Shown here: piece after piece, positions 52,169 to 62,014 of the stretch | How positions within the stretch are numbered: the stretch's first letter is position 1 | Layout of the letters: every line of letters begins with the position of its first letter | Assembly: GCA_947038565.1 (NCBI GenBank) | Contig: CAMQWP010000002.1 | Coordinates: 124,001 to 188,000, forward strand | From: an uncultured Clostridia bacterium | Lineage (GTDB): Bacteria; Bacillota; Clostridia; Christensenellales; UBA3700 | Direction of reading: 5' to 3' | Length of the DNA stretch: 64,000 nt | Notes under the pieces: generated by a model | Told to the model about the DNA's origin: nothing | What the model saw: only the letters and a program-made list of their open reading frames with translations | Database searches by the model: none | Translations under genes and position numbers: made by a program

Positions 52169-54498
52169 TTTGAAACCGCCTCAGCAAATACTTGCTCTAT
52201 AGTATCCATCAGTTTGAATACTACTGCATTCTTTACTGAATCAGGGATATCTACAATATCCTTTTCGTTTTCTCTAGGTACTAAGATAGTCTTAATGCCA
52301 ACTCGATGAGCTGCAAGAGCTTTCTCTTTAAGTCCGCCAATCGCAAGAACACTACCATTCAAACTTATTTCACCAGTCATAGCAATAGCGTCATTAACTT
52401 TCCTACCAGTAATGCAAGATAGCACCGCTGTAGCGATAGTTATACCAGCACTTGGTCCGTCCTTAGGCGTAGCACCTTTAGGAACGTGGATATGGATATC
52501 GTTATTTGCAAAAAAGTCGTCATCAATACCGTACTTAGCACATCTTGATCTAACTACAGAGATAGCAGTCATTGCCGACTCTTTCATTACATCTCCAAGT
52601 TTACCAGTAAGTTTCAGCTCGCCTTTGCCTTTCATTGTAGCAACTTCGATATCTAATGTAGTGCCACCAACGCTAGTCCATGCAAGACCGCAAACGCGTC
52701 CAACACTACCTATAGTTTGCTTATTCACATCAGGAACTTCACGAACACCTAAAAGCTCACCTATACGAGCTTTATCTACTTTAATGATCTTATTATGAAC
52801 CATCTTAGCAGTATTACCGTTTGATTTCAATACTATCTCACAAGCAAGTTTACGACAAAGATTAGCTATCTTTCTCTCTAGCTCACGAACGCCCGACTCT
52901 TGAGTATAGCCTTCTATGATCTCGATAATCGCATCAGTGTCTATAACTAATTTATCCACATTTAGACCATGCTCTTTAACTTGTTTTGGCACAAGGTATT
53001 TAGTAGCAATCGCTGTTTTTTCCTCGACAGTATAGCCTTCCATTTCGATGATCTCTAGTCTGTCAAGCAATGGCTTGTCCATGCCCGAAATGTCATTAGC
53101 AGTAAGCACAAACATTACATCGGATAAATCGTAAGGTATCTCTAGATAATTATCTCTAAAAGTCTTATTCTGATTAGGATCAAGCACTTCAAGCAGTGCC
53201 GCAGAAGGGTCACCACGCATATCGCGAGTAATCTTATCTACCTCATCTAAAAGGAATAAAGGATTATTAGTCTTAGACTTAGACAAGCTAGACATAACTC
53301 TACCAGGCATTGCACCGATATAAGTTTTCCTATGTCCGCGAATCTCAGCCTCGTCATGAACGCCACCAAGGGTAAGCTGAACATAATCTTTTCCTAGTGC
53401 CTCAGCGATTGATTTTGCGATACTAGTTTTACCGACACCCGGAGGGCCAACAAGACATAATACAGCACCTTTACTCTTACCTTTAGTCATAAGTCTAACT
53501 GCAAGATACTCGACTATTCTTTTCTTAACAAGATCAATACCATAGTGGTCACGATCAAGGATTTCCATAACAGTCTTAAGGTTTTCAGAGTCGCTACTCA
53601 TGTTACCCCAAGGAAGTTCTAGTACCCAGTCAAGATAATTTCTAATAATAGCCGACTCAGGAGCGGACTCATTCATACGCGAGTAACGACCTAAGTCTTT
53701 CAGTAACTTATCTTTTGTCTCGTCATCAGCGTCAAGCATATCTATTTTATAAGAATACTCGTCGAATATTTCTTTTTCAGTATCGCCTAACTCTTCTTGA
53801 ATAGCTTTTATTTGCTCGCGAAGAAGGTATTCTTTATTGTTTTGAGATATCTTTTCATGAACTCTTTGCTCTATCGCATGAAGAATAGTAGAAAACTCGA
53901 CTTCATGAGCAATAGCCTCGCATAAAAGGTCGAATTTGACTTTGATATCACGCTCTGCTAAAAGCGGTTGCTTATCAGTACTACCACTGATAAGACCTGT
54001 CGCGATATTAAATAAAACTTCATGCTCGTCACAACCCTCGATACTATTTCTGATGTGTTTCGGATATTGTCTACCCAGATCATCAGTGAATACATCAAGA
54101 TTTTTCAGGATAAAAGCCTTATACGCAACAAATTCGATATCTTCCAAAAGTCCAGTAACACCAAGCTCTTCCGCGTCAACGCAAAGGAAGTCGTCATGCT
54201 CTAAATATTCGATGATTTCGACAGCACAAAGACCATCGACAAGGATACGATAAGTATTTTCGTCGATTTTAAGTATCTTATTAATGTCAATAAGCGTACC
54301 AACAGTGTGCATTTCGCCTTTTCCAGGCTCATTAGACTCAGGATCTACCTGACAGCTTGCTACGATCTTGATTTTGTTATCTATAGCAAACTTAATAGCA
54401 GCGATTGACTGAGGTCGAACTACATCAATAGATATAGAAGTATTTGGGAAAATAGTTAATGCCCTTAATGGCAACAATGGTAACTGTTTTAACATCAT
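52165..54498 (-). CDS. lon: ATP-dependent protease Lon (LonA)
   Basis: A 777-residue LonA. N-terminal substrate domain (LPLLPLRALTIFPN at the start), a coiled middle segment (EYLLREQIKAIQEELGD), AAA+ domain with Walker A LVGPPGVGKTSIAKSIAEAL and Walker B NPLFLLDEVDKI, and a C-terminal serine protease domain with PKDGPSAGIT (catalytic Ser) and the Lys in GLKEKALAAHRVGI. It degrades misfolded and regulatory proteins. Full length and intact. Confidence 0.97.
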   Translation of the reverse strand: MMLKQLPLLPLRALTIFPNTSISIDVVRPQSIAAIKFAIDNKIKIVASCQVDPESNEPGKGEMHTVGTLIDINKILKIDENTYRILVDGLCAVEIIEYLEHDDFLCVDAEELGVTGLLEDIEFVAYKAFILKNLDVFTDDLGRQYPKHIRNSIEGCDEHEVLFNIATGLISGSTDKQPLLAERDIKVKFDLLCEAIAHEVEFSTILHAIEQRVHEKISQNNKEYLLREQIKAIQEELGDTEKEIFDEYSYKIDMLDADDETKDKLLKDLGRYSRMNESAPESAIIRNYLDWVLELPWGNMSSDSENLKTVMEILDRDHYGIDLVKKRIVEYLAVRLMTKGKSKGAVLCLVGPPGVGKTSIAKSIAEALGKDYVQLTLGGVHDEAEIRGHRKTYIGAMPGRVMSSLSKSKTNNPLFLLDEVDKITRDMRGDPSAALLEVLDPNQNKTFRDNYLEIPYDLSDVMFVLTANDISGMDKPLLDRLEIIEMEGYTVEEKTAIATKYLVPKQVKEHGLNVDKLVIDTDAIIEIIEGYTQESGVRELERKIANLCRKLACEIVLKSNGNTAKMVHNKIIKVDKARIGELLGVREVPDVNKQTIGSVGRVCGLAWTSVGGTTLDIEVATMKGKGELKLTGKLGDVMKESAMTAISVVRSRCAKYGIDDDFFANNDIHIHVPKGATPKDGPSAGITIATAVLSCITGRKVNDAIAMTGEISLNGSVLAIGGLKEKALAAHRVGIKTILVPRENEKDIVDIPDSVKNAVVFKLMDTIEQVFAEAVSK

Positions 54499-54616
54499 CT
54501 AACTCCTTTCATCATGCTAAAGCAGGCTAAACAAATAGTCTGCTAATATTATAACCTTGCATTATACAATAACATATTGGATAAAACAGCAAGGCATCAT
54601 TAACTTTTAAGATATA

Positions 54617-54913
54617 TTAGTCAGGTAAGACGATGTGATAAACGTCATCTCTCTTTGACTGTCTATAAAGTGTTATTTTACTACCAACAGTCTGAACTAA
54701 TGTAGCGCGTAACGACTTAGCTACATAATTACCAACCTCTTTAACATCAAGGTCACTATTTTTTAGAAGTGAAACTTTTACAAGCTCACGATTTTCTAAA
54801 AGATTATCAATTTCTGCGATTACTCCATCAGTTACTCCACCCTTGCCGATACTAGCAAGCGGAGTCATTCTCATAGCTGCCCCTCTAAGGAAAGCTCTTT
54901 GTTTACTTGTCAT
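54617..54913 (-). CDS. yhbY: YhbY-family RNA-binding protein (CRM domain)
   Basis: A 98-residue CRM-domain protein: TSKQRAFLRGAAMRMTPLASIGKGGVTDGVIAEID contains the GxxG-type KGG loop, and ELVKVSLLKNSD.. is the second half. It binds pre-50S rRNA. In Firmicutes it lies just downstream of obg, as here. The nadD and yqeK genes that usually follow are absent at this locus. Confidence 0.93.
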   Translation of the reverse strand: MTSKQRAFLRGAAMRMTPLASIGKGGVTDGVIAEIDNLLENRELVKVSLLKNSDLDVKEVGNYVAKSLRATLVQTVGSKITLYRQSKRDDVYHIVLPD

Positions 54914-55180
54914 ATTTCTCCTATACTCAGTGCAAATACCACTAAGTCAATAGCCACGCAGAACGTGCATCATCTACGCACATTCGCTTACGGACTATTA
55001 TATTATAAATTTATTAATTATTATATTATATTCATATATATCACTATAACTGCGATATTTCTATAAATCACGATATAAATACGTTACCAAATGCATCTGC
55101 TATATAGCCTGATACCACCTCGAACTATTGTATTTTCGATACCCGATCATACGATAATTTGACTTAATTACTACCTAATT

Positions 55181-56440
55181 CTACTCAACGTACTCGAATT
55201 CGATGTCAGTAATATGAACTATATTACCCTCTTTCGCACCCTTCTTTTTAAGTGCTGATATAACGCCCTTATCTTTCAGCATCTTCTGGAAATACCTAAA
55301 TGACTCATAGTCTGATAACACTACGTTTCTAACCATTTGATTAATAAGACCACCCTCAACAAGGAAAGTTTCTTCATCAAGCTGAGTAACGTGGAAGCTC
55401 TTTTTATCAGTAACTTCATACGTGAATGCCTCATATTCAAGCGCCTCTTGACGAGGTGTATTTGCTATTTCCTTGAATACTTCAGTAAGCATATCATCAA
55501 CGCCTTTTCTCATGATAGCACTGATTGGATATACTTTCTTACCGATCTTCTTTTCAAACTCAGCGATAGCATTGTCATCATTGATAAGATCTATTTTATT
55601 AACGCAAACTACCTGCTCTAGTTTAGATAACTTAGAACTGTAGTTCGCAAGCTCACGATTGATCATTAGATAATCTTCGTAAGGATCACGACCCTCAACA
55701 CCAGAAATATCTACAACGTGTAAGATAAGTCGAACTCTTTCTACGTGACGAAGGAAACTATGACCAAGTCCAGCACCTTCACTAGCACCCTCTATAAGAC
55801 CAGGGATATCAGCCATAACAATAGTATCGCCATATCTCTCTACTACGCCGATATTCGGAGCTAAAGTAGTGAAATGATAGTTAGCTATTTTTGGCTTAGC
55901 GCCACTTACTACAGACAGCATAGTAGACTTACCAACATTAGGAAAGCCGACAAGACCAACGTCTGCGATAGTTTTAAGCTCAAGAGTTAACTCACGCTCT
56001 TCACGTTTCTCACCTTTCTGGCAAAAACGTGGTGCTTTACGAAGTGCATTAGTAAATCTAGAATTTCCTTTACCGCCTAGACCACCTGACTCCAAGACAA
56101 ATCTCTCGTCATCAGCGAACATATCACGAATAATTTGACCAGTTTTCTTATCTTTAATAACAGTACCACGAGGCACTTTTATAACAAGATCTTGACCAGT
56201 TTTACCCTTGCAACGTTTAGGAGCACCGTTCTCACCGTGCTTAGCTCTAAAGTGCTTTGCGTACTTAAAGTCCATAAGTGTAGATGCATTTAAATCCACC
56301 TCAAATATAATACAGCCACCATTACCGCCATCTCCGCCATCGGGACCGCCCTGAGAAATAAATTTCTCTGTGTGGAAACTGACAACGCCGTCACCACCGT
56401 CGCCCGCTCTAACAAATATCGATGATACATCTAAAAACAT
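55181..56440 (-). CDS. obg: Obg-family GTPase ObgE/CgtA
   Basis: A 419-residue GTPase. The glycine-rich Obg fold (GGPDGGDGGNGG, ARFCQKG) covers about 1-158. The G domain follows with G1 GFPNVGKSTMLSV, G3 MADIPGLIEGASEGAGLGHSFLRH and G4 VNKIDL. A C-terminal OCT domain (about 345-419) is typical of Gram-positive Obg. It links ribosome assembly to the stringent response. A 267-bp gap separates it from yhbY downstream. Confidence 0.97.
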   Translation of the reverse strand: MFLDVSSIFVRAGDGGDGVVSFHTEKFISQGGPDGGDGGNGGCIIFEVDLNASTLMDFKYAKHFRAKHGENGAPKRCKGKTGQDLVIKVPRGTVIKDKKTGQIIRDMFADDERFVLESGGLGGKGNSRFTNALRKAPRFCQKGEKREERELTLELKTIADVGLVGFPNVGKSTMLSVVSGAKPKIANYHFTTLAPNIGVVERYGDTIVMADIPGLIEGASEGAGLGHSFLRHVERVRLILHVVDISGVEGRDPYEDYLMINRELANYSSKLSKLEQVVCVNKIDLINDDNAIAEFEKKIGKKVYPISAIMRKGVDDMLTEVFKEIANTPRQEALEYEAFTYEVTDKKSFHVTQLDEETFLVEGGLINQMVRNVVLSDYESFRYFQKMLKDKGVISALKKKGAKEGNIVHITDIEFEYVE

Positions 56441-56692
56441 AAACCCTCACTTTACTCCGAACACTAATAATAATGTCCAAGAGTTCGTCATGATATCCTA
56501 GCTGACAAGTAGTCGCAAAGCTATAGATAATGACAATTTAATCGAAATATTGCGAGTATATTATAATTATAAATACTATCATCTAATATAATTAAGCATT
56601 ATAAAAGATAAATTTTCCATATTTGATTATTTTCTAAGAATGTATACTTGATTTGTAATAAACCAAGCAAATCACTCTAAATCTTTCGTATA

Positions 56693-58081
56693 TTATTTAC
56701 TACATTTAGCAATAGCACGAGCGATAATAGTCGCACCGGCTTGCTTACCAGCACCCATTGCAAGGATAACAGTCGCAGCACCAGTAACAGCATCACCACC
56801 AGCGAAAACATTATCCACGCTAGTTTCTTGAGTTTCCTCATTTACTACTAGAGTACCCCATTTATTTATCTCAAGTGCACTATACTCATTTACTAATAAT
56901 GGATTAGGACGAGTACCAATAGACATGATAACTTGATCTACGTCTAATACAAACTCAGAGTCTGCTTTCACTACTGGACGGCATCTACCGCTAGCATCAG
57001 GAGCACCAAGTTCCATCTCAACGCACTTCATACCAGTAACGTGAGTATCACCAAGCACTTCAGTAGGATTAGTAAGCAACTTAAGCTCAATACCCTCTTC
57101 AATAGCATGCTCGATCTCTTCAGCACGTGCAGGCATTTCGTCCCTTCCGCGTCTGTACACTACAAAAACATGTTCCGCACCAAGACGTTTAGCAGTCCTA
57201 GCCGCGTCCATAGCAACGTTACCCGCTCCACAAACTGCAACACTATTACCGCAGAATACTGGAGTATCAGAATCAGGCAAGTAAGCCTTCATTAGATTTA
57301 CACGAGTTAAGAACTCATTTGCACTATATACACCGTTCAAATTCTCTCCCGGAATATTCATAAACACAGGAAGTCCAGCACCAGTACCGATAAATACAGC
57401 GTCAAAATCCTCTAGCAAATCTTCCATTCTGATAGTCTTACCAATAACAGTATTATAAACTATCTTAACGCCGATTTCCTCTAGTTTAGCGATCTCTTTC
57501 TTCACGATCTCGTCTTTTGGTAGTCTAAACTCTGGTATACCATAAGTCAAAACTCCGCCAGCCTTGTGGAATGCCTCGTAGATAGTTACATCTAGTCCAG
57601 CCATAGTACAGTCAGCAGCACAAGTAAGTCCAGCAGGACCACTACCTACAACAGCGACTTTATAGTCAAGTTTAATAGTAGAAGGAACAGCCTTCTCGTT
57701 TTTAGCAAGAGCGTAGTCACCTACGTATCTCTCAAGTCCACCGATAGCAACTGATCCGCCTAGCTTTAATTTTCTAACGCAAAGCTCTTCGCATTGTTTT
57801 TCTTGTGGACATACACGACCACATATAGAAGGCAAGTTATTATCAATCTTGATAGCACGTACAGCACCGTCAAGGTCGTCTTCTTGAAGACACTTGATGA
57901 ACTGTGGGATTTTAACGCCAACAGGGCAACCTTTAGTACAAGGTGCATTTTTACAGTTTATACATCTCTCAGCCTCAGCCTTCATAAGCTCATAAGTAAA
58001 GCCTTCAGATACTTCAGCAAAGTCTTTGATTCTAACATCGCCATCTCTAACTATGACATTATTTCTTTCAGTTTTTACCAT
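56693..58081 (-). CDS. NADPH-linked oxidoreductase large subunit (NfnB/GltA-like)
   Basis: A 462-residue flavoprotein of the glutamate-synthase small-subunit family. N-terminal Cys clusters CINCKNAPCTKGCPVG and CGRVCPQEKQCEELC hold two [4Fe-4S] centres. FAD-binding VVGSGPAGLTCAADCTMAG and NADP-binding VCGAGNVAMDAARTAKRLGAEHV Rossmann motifs follow. Paired with the ferredoxin-NADP-reductase-like subunit upstream, it fits NfnAB, the flavin-bifurcating NADH-dependent reduced ferredoxin:NADP+ oxidoreductase. No glutamate synthase large subunit is adjacent. I chose ATG 58081, with GGAG about 10 nt upstream; it overlaps the end of the other subunit by 14 bp. Confidence 0.88.
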   Translation of the reverse strand: MVKTERNNVIVRDGDVRIKDFAEVSEGFTYELMKAEAERCINCKNAPCTKGCPVGVKIPQFIKCLQEDDLDGAVRAIKIDNNLPSICGRVCPQEKQCEELCVRKLKLGGSVAIGGLERYVGDYALAKNEKAVPSTIKLDYKVAVVGSGPAGLTCAADCTMAGLDVTIYEAFHKAGGVLTYGIPEFRLPKDEIVKKEIAKLEEIGVKIVYNTVIGKTIRMEDLLEDFDAVFIGTGAGLPVFMNIPGENLNGVYSANEFLTRVNLMKAYLPDSDTPVFCGNSVAVCGAGNVAMDAARTAKRLGAEHVFVVYRRGRDEMPARAEEIEHAIEEGIELKLLTNPTEVLGDTHVTGMKCVEMELGAPDASGRCRPVVKADSEFVLDVDQVIMSIGTRPNPLLVNEYSALEINKWGTLVVNEETQETSVDNVFAGGDAVTGAATVILAMGAGKQAGATIIARAIAKCSK

Positions 58082-58904
58082 TTTTCTCTTGCTCCTTTTT
58101 ATAATGCTCACATTCTCTATCTCTATAGAATTTACCTCTATTTACTGACTCCATAAAGTCTACTTTGTGACCGTCGAACTCAGGACCGTCAACACAAGCG
58201 TACTTAGTCTCGCCACCGACAGTAAGTCTACAACAACCGCACATACCAGTACCATCAACCATAGTAGAATTCATACTTACAACAGTATGCACTCCGTACT
58301 GACGAGTAAGGTCGCAAACAGCTTTCATCATGAAAACTGGGCCTACAGCGAATACGCAATCAATAGGGTGACCAGCCTTGATCAACTCCTCTAGCTTATT
58401 CGTAACGAAACCCTTCTCACCGTAAGAACCGTCATCAGTCATTACATAAAGATTATCAGAATTAGCTTTGAACTCATCTTCATAAGTCAAAAGATCGTAA
58501 TTTCTAGCACCGACTATAACGTCGCATTTAAGACCTTTTGAGTGTCTATCTTTAGCCTGAGGATATATAACTGCACTACCGATACCACCACCGACAAGCA
58601 TAACATGCTCAAACTCGTTAAGATCTGTAGGGTTACCTAAAGGACCTACGAAGTCAGAAATACTATCGCCCTCATTCAAAAGTGCAAGTTTGTACGTCGA
58701 AGCACCTATAGTCTGCACTAGGATAGTAACAGTTCCCGCATTGCGGTCAAAGTCTGCGATAGTGAAAGGTATTCTCTCACCGTCGTTGTCTACACGCAAA
58801 ATGATAAATTGACCTGCGTTAGCATTTTTCGCAACAGCAGGAGCACTTATAACGTACTCATTTACATTTTCACTAAGAATTCTCTTTTTGATAATCTTGT
58901 TCAT
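58068..58904 (-). CDS. ferredoxin-NADP+ reductase subunit (NfnA/sulfide dehydrogenase-like)
   Basis: A 278-residue FNR-fold protein. FAD-binding domain with GQFIILRVDNDGERIPFTIADF, NAD-binding GGGIGSAVIYPQAK, and a C-terminal [2Fe-2S] site in GTGMCGCCRLTVGGETKYACVDGPEFDGHKVDF (in part). This is the small subunit of NfnAB-type complexes, which balance NADH, NADPH and ferredoxin pools in anaerobes. It precedes and overlaps the large-subunit gene, the standard order. The extreme C-terminus is Lys/Glu-rich. Confidence 0.88.
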   Translation of the reverse strand: MNKIIKKRILSENVNEYVISAPAVAKNANAGQFIILRVDNDGERIPFTIADFDRNAGTVTILVQTIGASTYKLALLNEGDSISDFVGPLGNPTDLNEFEHVMLVGGGIGSAVIYPQAKDRHSKGLKCDVIVGARNYDLLTYEDEFKANSDNLYVMTDDGSYGEKGFVTNKLEELIKAGHPIDCVFAVGPVFMMKAVCDLTRQYGVHTVVSMNSTMVDGTGMCGCCRLTVGGETKYACVDGPEFDGHKVDFMESVNRGKFYRDRECEHYKKEQEKNGKN

Positions 58905-59083
58905 ACAGCCCTCTATTTATATAAATTTTGTTTAAAGTCATTACGACTATATACTACAAACAATACAGCACTTACTATACCGTTAGATTTTGCTACATTT
59001 AAATTAATATATACACGATACGCATTATGTATGCAATATCAGCAACAGCTAAATAATTTTGATATTGGTTTATCTATGCTTTT

Positions 59084-59710
59084 TCAATCAATATTATAAG
59101 TCTTGCACATGTCAGCCACGCTACAATTCTCACAATTAGGACGCCTCGCGGTGCAAGTATACCGACCGTGATGTATTAGCAGATGATGAAACCTTGACCA
59201 TTCATTAGGTGGCACAGCTAGCATTAGTTGTTTTTCCACTTCAAGCACTTTCGTACTACTAGCAATGCCGATACGATTACTCACCCTAAACACATGTGTA
59301 TCCACAGCAATAGCTTGTCCACCAAAAGCGACAGAATATACTACATTCGCAGTCTTTCTTCCGACACCCCTCAGCGTCATAAGATCGTCGACATTATCAG
59401 GCACTACGCCATCGAAGTTTTCTACGATACTTCTAGCACACTCTATGATCGCTACAGCTTTATTATTATAAAAACCACAAGTCCTTATAAAAGGAATAAG
59501 CTCACCTACTGAAATATCCGCAATTGCATAAGGAGTATTGTAGCACTCAAATAACTTAGGGGTGACAATATTAACTCTTTTATCAGTACATTGTGCGGAC
59601 AAGATGACCGCCACCAACAACTCGAAAGGAGTGGTATAATCCAGCTCGCATACCGCATTTGAATGCTCACAAGCTAACCTATCAATTAACACTTCAATAT
59701 CTATCTTCAT
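59084..59710 (-). CDS. nth: endonuclease III
   Basis: A 208-residue DNA glycosylase/AP lyase. Helix-hairpin-helix LRGVGRKTANVV, with the catalytic Lys in SAQCTDKRVN, catalytic Asp in AVDTHVFRVSNRIG, and the [4Fe-4S] loop CTARRPNCENCSVADMC with the C-x6-C-x2-C-x5-C spacing. It removes oxidised pyrimidines in base excision repair. Monocistronic. Confidence 0.97.
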   Translation of the reverse strand: MKIDIEVLIDRLACEHSNAVCELDYTTPFELLVAVILSAQCTDKRVNIVTPKLFECYNTPYAIADISVGELIPFIRTCGFYNNKAVAIIECARSIVENFDGVVPDNVDDLMTLRGVGRKTANVVYSVAFGGQAIAVDTHVFRVSNRIGIASSTKVLEVEKQLMLAVPPNEWSRFHHLLIHHGRYTCTARRPNCENCSVADMCKTYNID

Positions 59711-60246
59711 AGCTCTACCCCATTATCCATAATATTATAACATATTAAGCATAATTTTTCAAGTATTTTTAGCATCTATACATAAATATATTATATAAAT
59801 ACGCTATTAATATTTAATAAAATTAATATTGAACGATAAAACTGCACTATTATACATGCATTGATAAATAATCAGTATATTCCGCAACTAATATAGCTGA
59901 TTTATCTACGCGATAATGAAATATACAAGATATCTAAACGTATGTATTATTAGCGAATTATGACGCATTTAAACGAGTTAGCTTCTCAAATGAATAATAT
60001 ACCTTACCGATATATGTTGACTGACGATTATATATAATACCTCAAACCACATCAGCCTATATCGTATTTCTTTAAGCAATTAAAGGGTGTATATAAAATT
60101 AACTGAAAAAAAATATTATATCAGTCACAAGCCAACACGTATCAAACATATAATATAAATAAACAAAGTCGCCCACGAATAGCTATTACTACTCATTTGC
60201 GACCTTATAAATGTAATAGTGACAAGACTGCCACACTCCGCACTCA
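59711..60246. other. 535-bp gap between nth and the DUF3343 gene
   Basis: AT-rich with no supported gene. It carries a likely terminator of the DUF3343 gene at 60165-60206 and presumably the nth promoter, which I could not pinpoint. Confidence 0.55.
60165..60206 (-). terminator. likely terminator of the DUF3343 gene
   Basis: AAAGTCGC and GCGACCTT can pair around an imperfect inner stem; a T-rich stretch follows on the - strand, 40 bp past the stop. Confidence 0.5.
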
Positions 60247-60504
60247 TTATCTTAGAGGAACGGCAACAGTCTTACTACCACTTTTCATTAGTTTATATGT
60301 TCCTAGATAAGAATGTTTATCGGTTACCATAAGCAACTCCTGCACCTTACTAGTAAATCTTGACTCTACACGAACGCTGATACCACAACCTAAAGATAAA
60401 TCTCTCGGCGTGTTCACTAGTGTAGATGGAACCCCTCCCTTCCGCAATGCCTCGCTAAAACGCATACTTGCATTGCGTGAAGAAAATGCAACAATTATAT
60501 TCAT
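60247..60504 (-). CDS. DUF3343 protein (putative Se/S carrier-like)
   Basis: An 85-residue protein. MNIIVAFSSRNASMRFSEAL and the GVPSTLVNTPRDLSLGCGISVRV core, with the single Cys in LGCGIS, match the DUF3343 family, annotated as putative selenium/sulfur carriers. I chose ATG 60504, preceded by GGAGG (60513 region); 50 codons of upstream open frame have no start signal and run into the divergent promoter. It is divergent from a cysteine-desulfurase-family gene 92 bp away, a frequent companion. Confidence 0.85.
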   Translation of the reverse strand: MNIIVAFSSRNASMRFSEALRKGGVPSTLVNTPRDLSLGCGISVRVESRFTSKVQELLMVTDKHSYLGTYKLMKSGSKTVAVPLR

Positions 60505-60595
60505 CACATCCACCTCCGTAATTTTGGTATAATGTAAATAGTTCCTAATATAATGTATTAATATAGAAGAAATAATGTTACAAAGAGAGGTAAAA

Positions 60596-61732
60596 ATGAT
60601 ATATTTAGATAATTCGGCAACAACGCGATTTAAGCCTAAAACGGTGCTTGACACCTACTACATCGAGGCGTCAAACTCAAGTAACAGCGGACGCGGAGGA
60701 CATAACGACTGCATGGATGTAGCGAATAAAATATACAAAGCAAGAGAAGAAATCAAGCAATACGTAGGTGCTGATGACAGCTACGAAGTGGTATTTACTA
60801 GCAACTGTACGGACTCACTAAATCTTGCACTACTTGGGTATCTAAGTGGCAAAACTGGGCATGTAATAACTACAATGCTTGAACATAATAGCACTATAAG
60901 ACCGTTGCATTATTTGCAAAATGAAGGCGGAATATCTGTAACGTATCTAAAGCCTGACGCGCATGGTCATATCACTGCTGACATGGTAGAAAAAGCAATA
61001 ACGCCCGATACAATATTCATCAGTATTTGCCATACTAGCAATGTACTGGGTGTCACACAGGACATCACGCAAATAGGTAAGGTAGCGAAAACTCATGGCA
61101 TAAAAATGCTCATTGACAGTGCACAATCACTAGGACATACTACTATCAACATGTGCGATAGTGATATAGATATGCTAGCTGGTTGCGGACATAAAGGTTT
61201 ACAAGCAATGCAAGGCATAGGTTTTTTAATTGTCAAAAACGACATCACTTTAAAGCCTATAAAGTATGGCGGAACTGGCACTGATAGCCACAGTTTAACA
61301 CAGCCCACAATCTACCCTGAAGGATATGAATGTGGCACGCTAAATAGCCCCGCTATTATATCGCTAATACCTGCAATTAATTGGCTTAGGTCAAATAATA
61401 AATCTAGCAAAGTGAAACTAAATGCACTATCAAAAGAGCTTACGAGAGGACTTAAAAACATCGACGGTATCAAGTTATATAGCGAGTATCCGTCTATTGT
61501 AATATCTTTTAGCATGTATGATTCACCCTCTACAGAGATCGCCGACATGCTAAATTATAGAGGCATTGCGGTACGAAGTGGGCTACATTGTGCACCCCTA
61601 ACTCACGAACACCTGAGCACCAGTTGCAATGGTTTAGTTAGGATAAGTCTTGGTAATAACAATACAATATATGATATCCGTGAAGTCATAAAAGCACTTG
61701 AGAGCATATCAAAGGAGCTTGCAAACTACTGA
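60596..61732 (+). CDS. cysteine desulfurase family protein (EF2568 type)
   Basis: A 378-residue class V aminotransferase-fold enzyme. YLDNSATTRFKP at the start, the PLP lysine in GCGHKGLQAMQGIGFL, and the catalytic Cys loop in RSGLHCAPLTH are present, so it should release S (or Se) from cysteine (or selenocysteine). The pattern fits the EF2568 subgroup (TIGR01977), noted in the literature for co-occurrence with selenium metabolism, rather than IscS or SufS. No SufB/U or IscU gene is near. I chose ATG 60596, after AGAGAGG; it is divergent from DUF3343. Confidence 0.87.
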   Translation: MIYLDNSATTRFKPKTVLDTYYIEASNSSNSGRGGHNDCMDVANKIYKAREEIKQYVGADDSYEVVFTSNCTDSLNLALLGYLSGKTGHVITTMLEHNSTIRPLHYLQNEGGISVTYLKPDAHGHITADMVEKAITPDTIFISICHTSNVLGVTQDITQIGKVAKTHGIKMLIDSAQSLGHTTINMCDSDIDMLAGCGHKGLQAMQGIGFLIVKNDITLKPIKYGGTGTDSHSLTQPTIYPEGYECGTLNSPAIISLIPAINWLRSNNKSSKVKLNALSKELTRGLKNIDGIKLYSEYPSIVISFSMYDSPSTEIADMLNYRGIAVRSGLHCAPLTHEHLSTSCNGLVRISLGNNNTIYDIREVIKALESISKELANY

Positions 61733-61916
61733 CATTGCAAACTATTTAACCTAAGTATTTAACCTAAGTATTTACACTTATACTACTGCTCGCCTGTCAT
61801 TCGCAAAGCGGTCTGCAACTCGGACAAAATTTCGGATATTATACGACTATACACTCGGATAACGGACTAGTGTATATAATCTTGCAAAGCAAGTAAAAGT
61901 AGCTAAAACAGCAAAA

Positions 61917-61940
61917 AAAAGGACGATAACTCGTCCTTTT
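61917..61940 (-). terminator. intrinsic terminator of thrC
   Basis: AAAAGGACGA pairs with TCGTCCTTTT around TAAC, with T8 on the - strand; a shorter T-run on the + side could also serve the convergent gene ending at 61732. Confidence 0.85.
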
Positions 61941-62014
61941 TAGCATTTATTTGATTATTTAGCACATATACTTATCACTCGCATAACTATATATTGCAAC
62001 ATGATTTATATATA

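Noticed and set aside
55337-55621. 94-residue + strand frame inside obg
   Set aside because: Antisense shadow of conserved obg sequence with no ribosome site.
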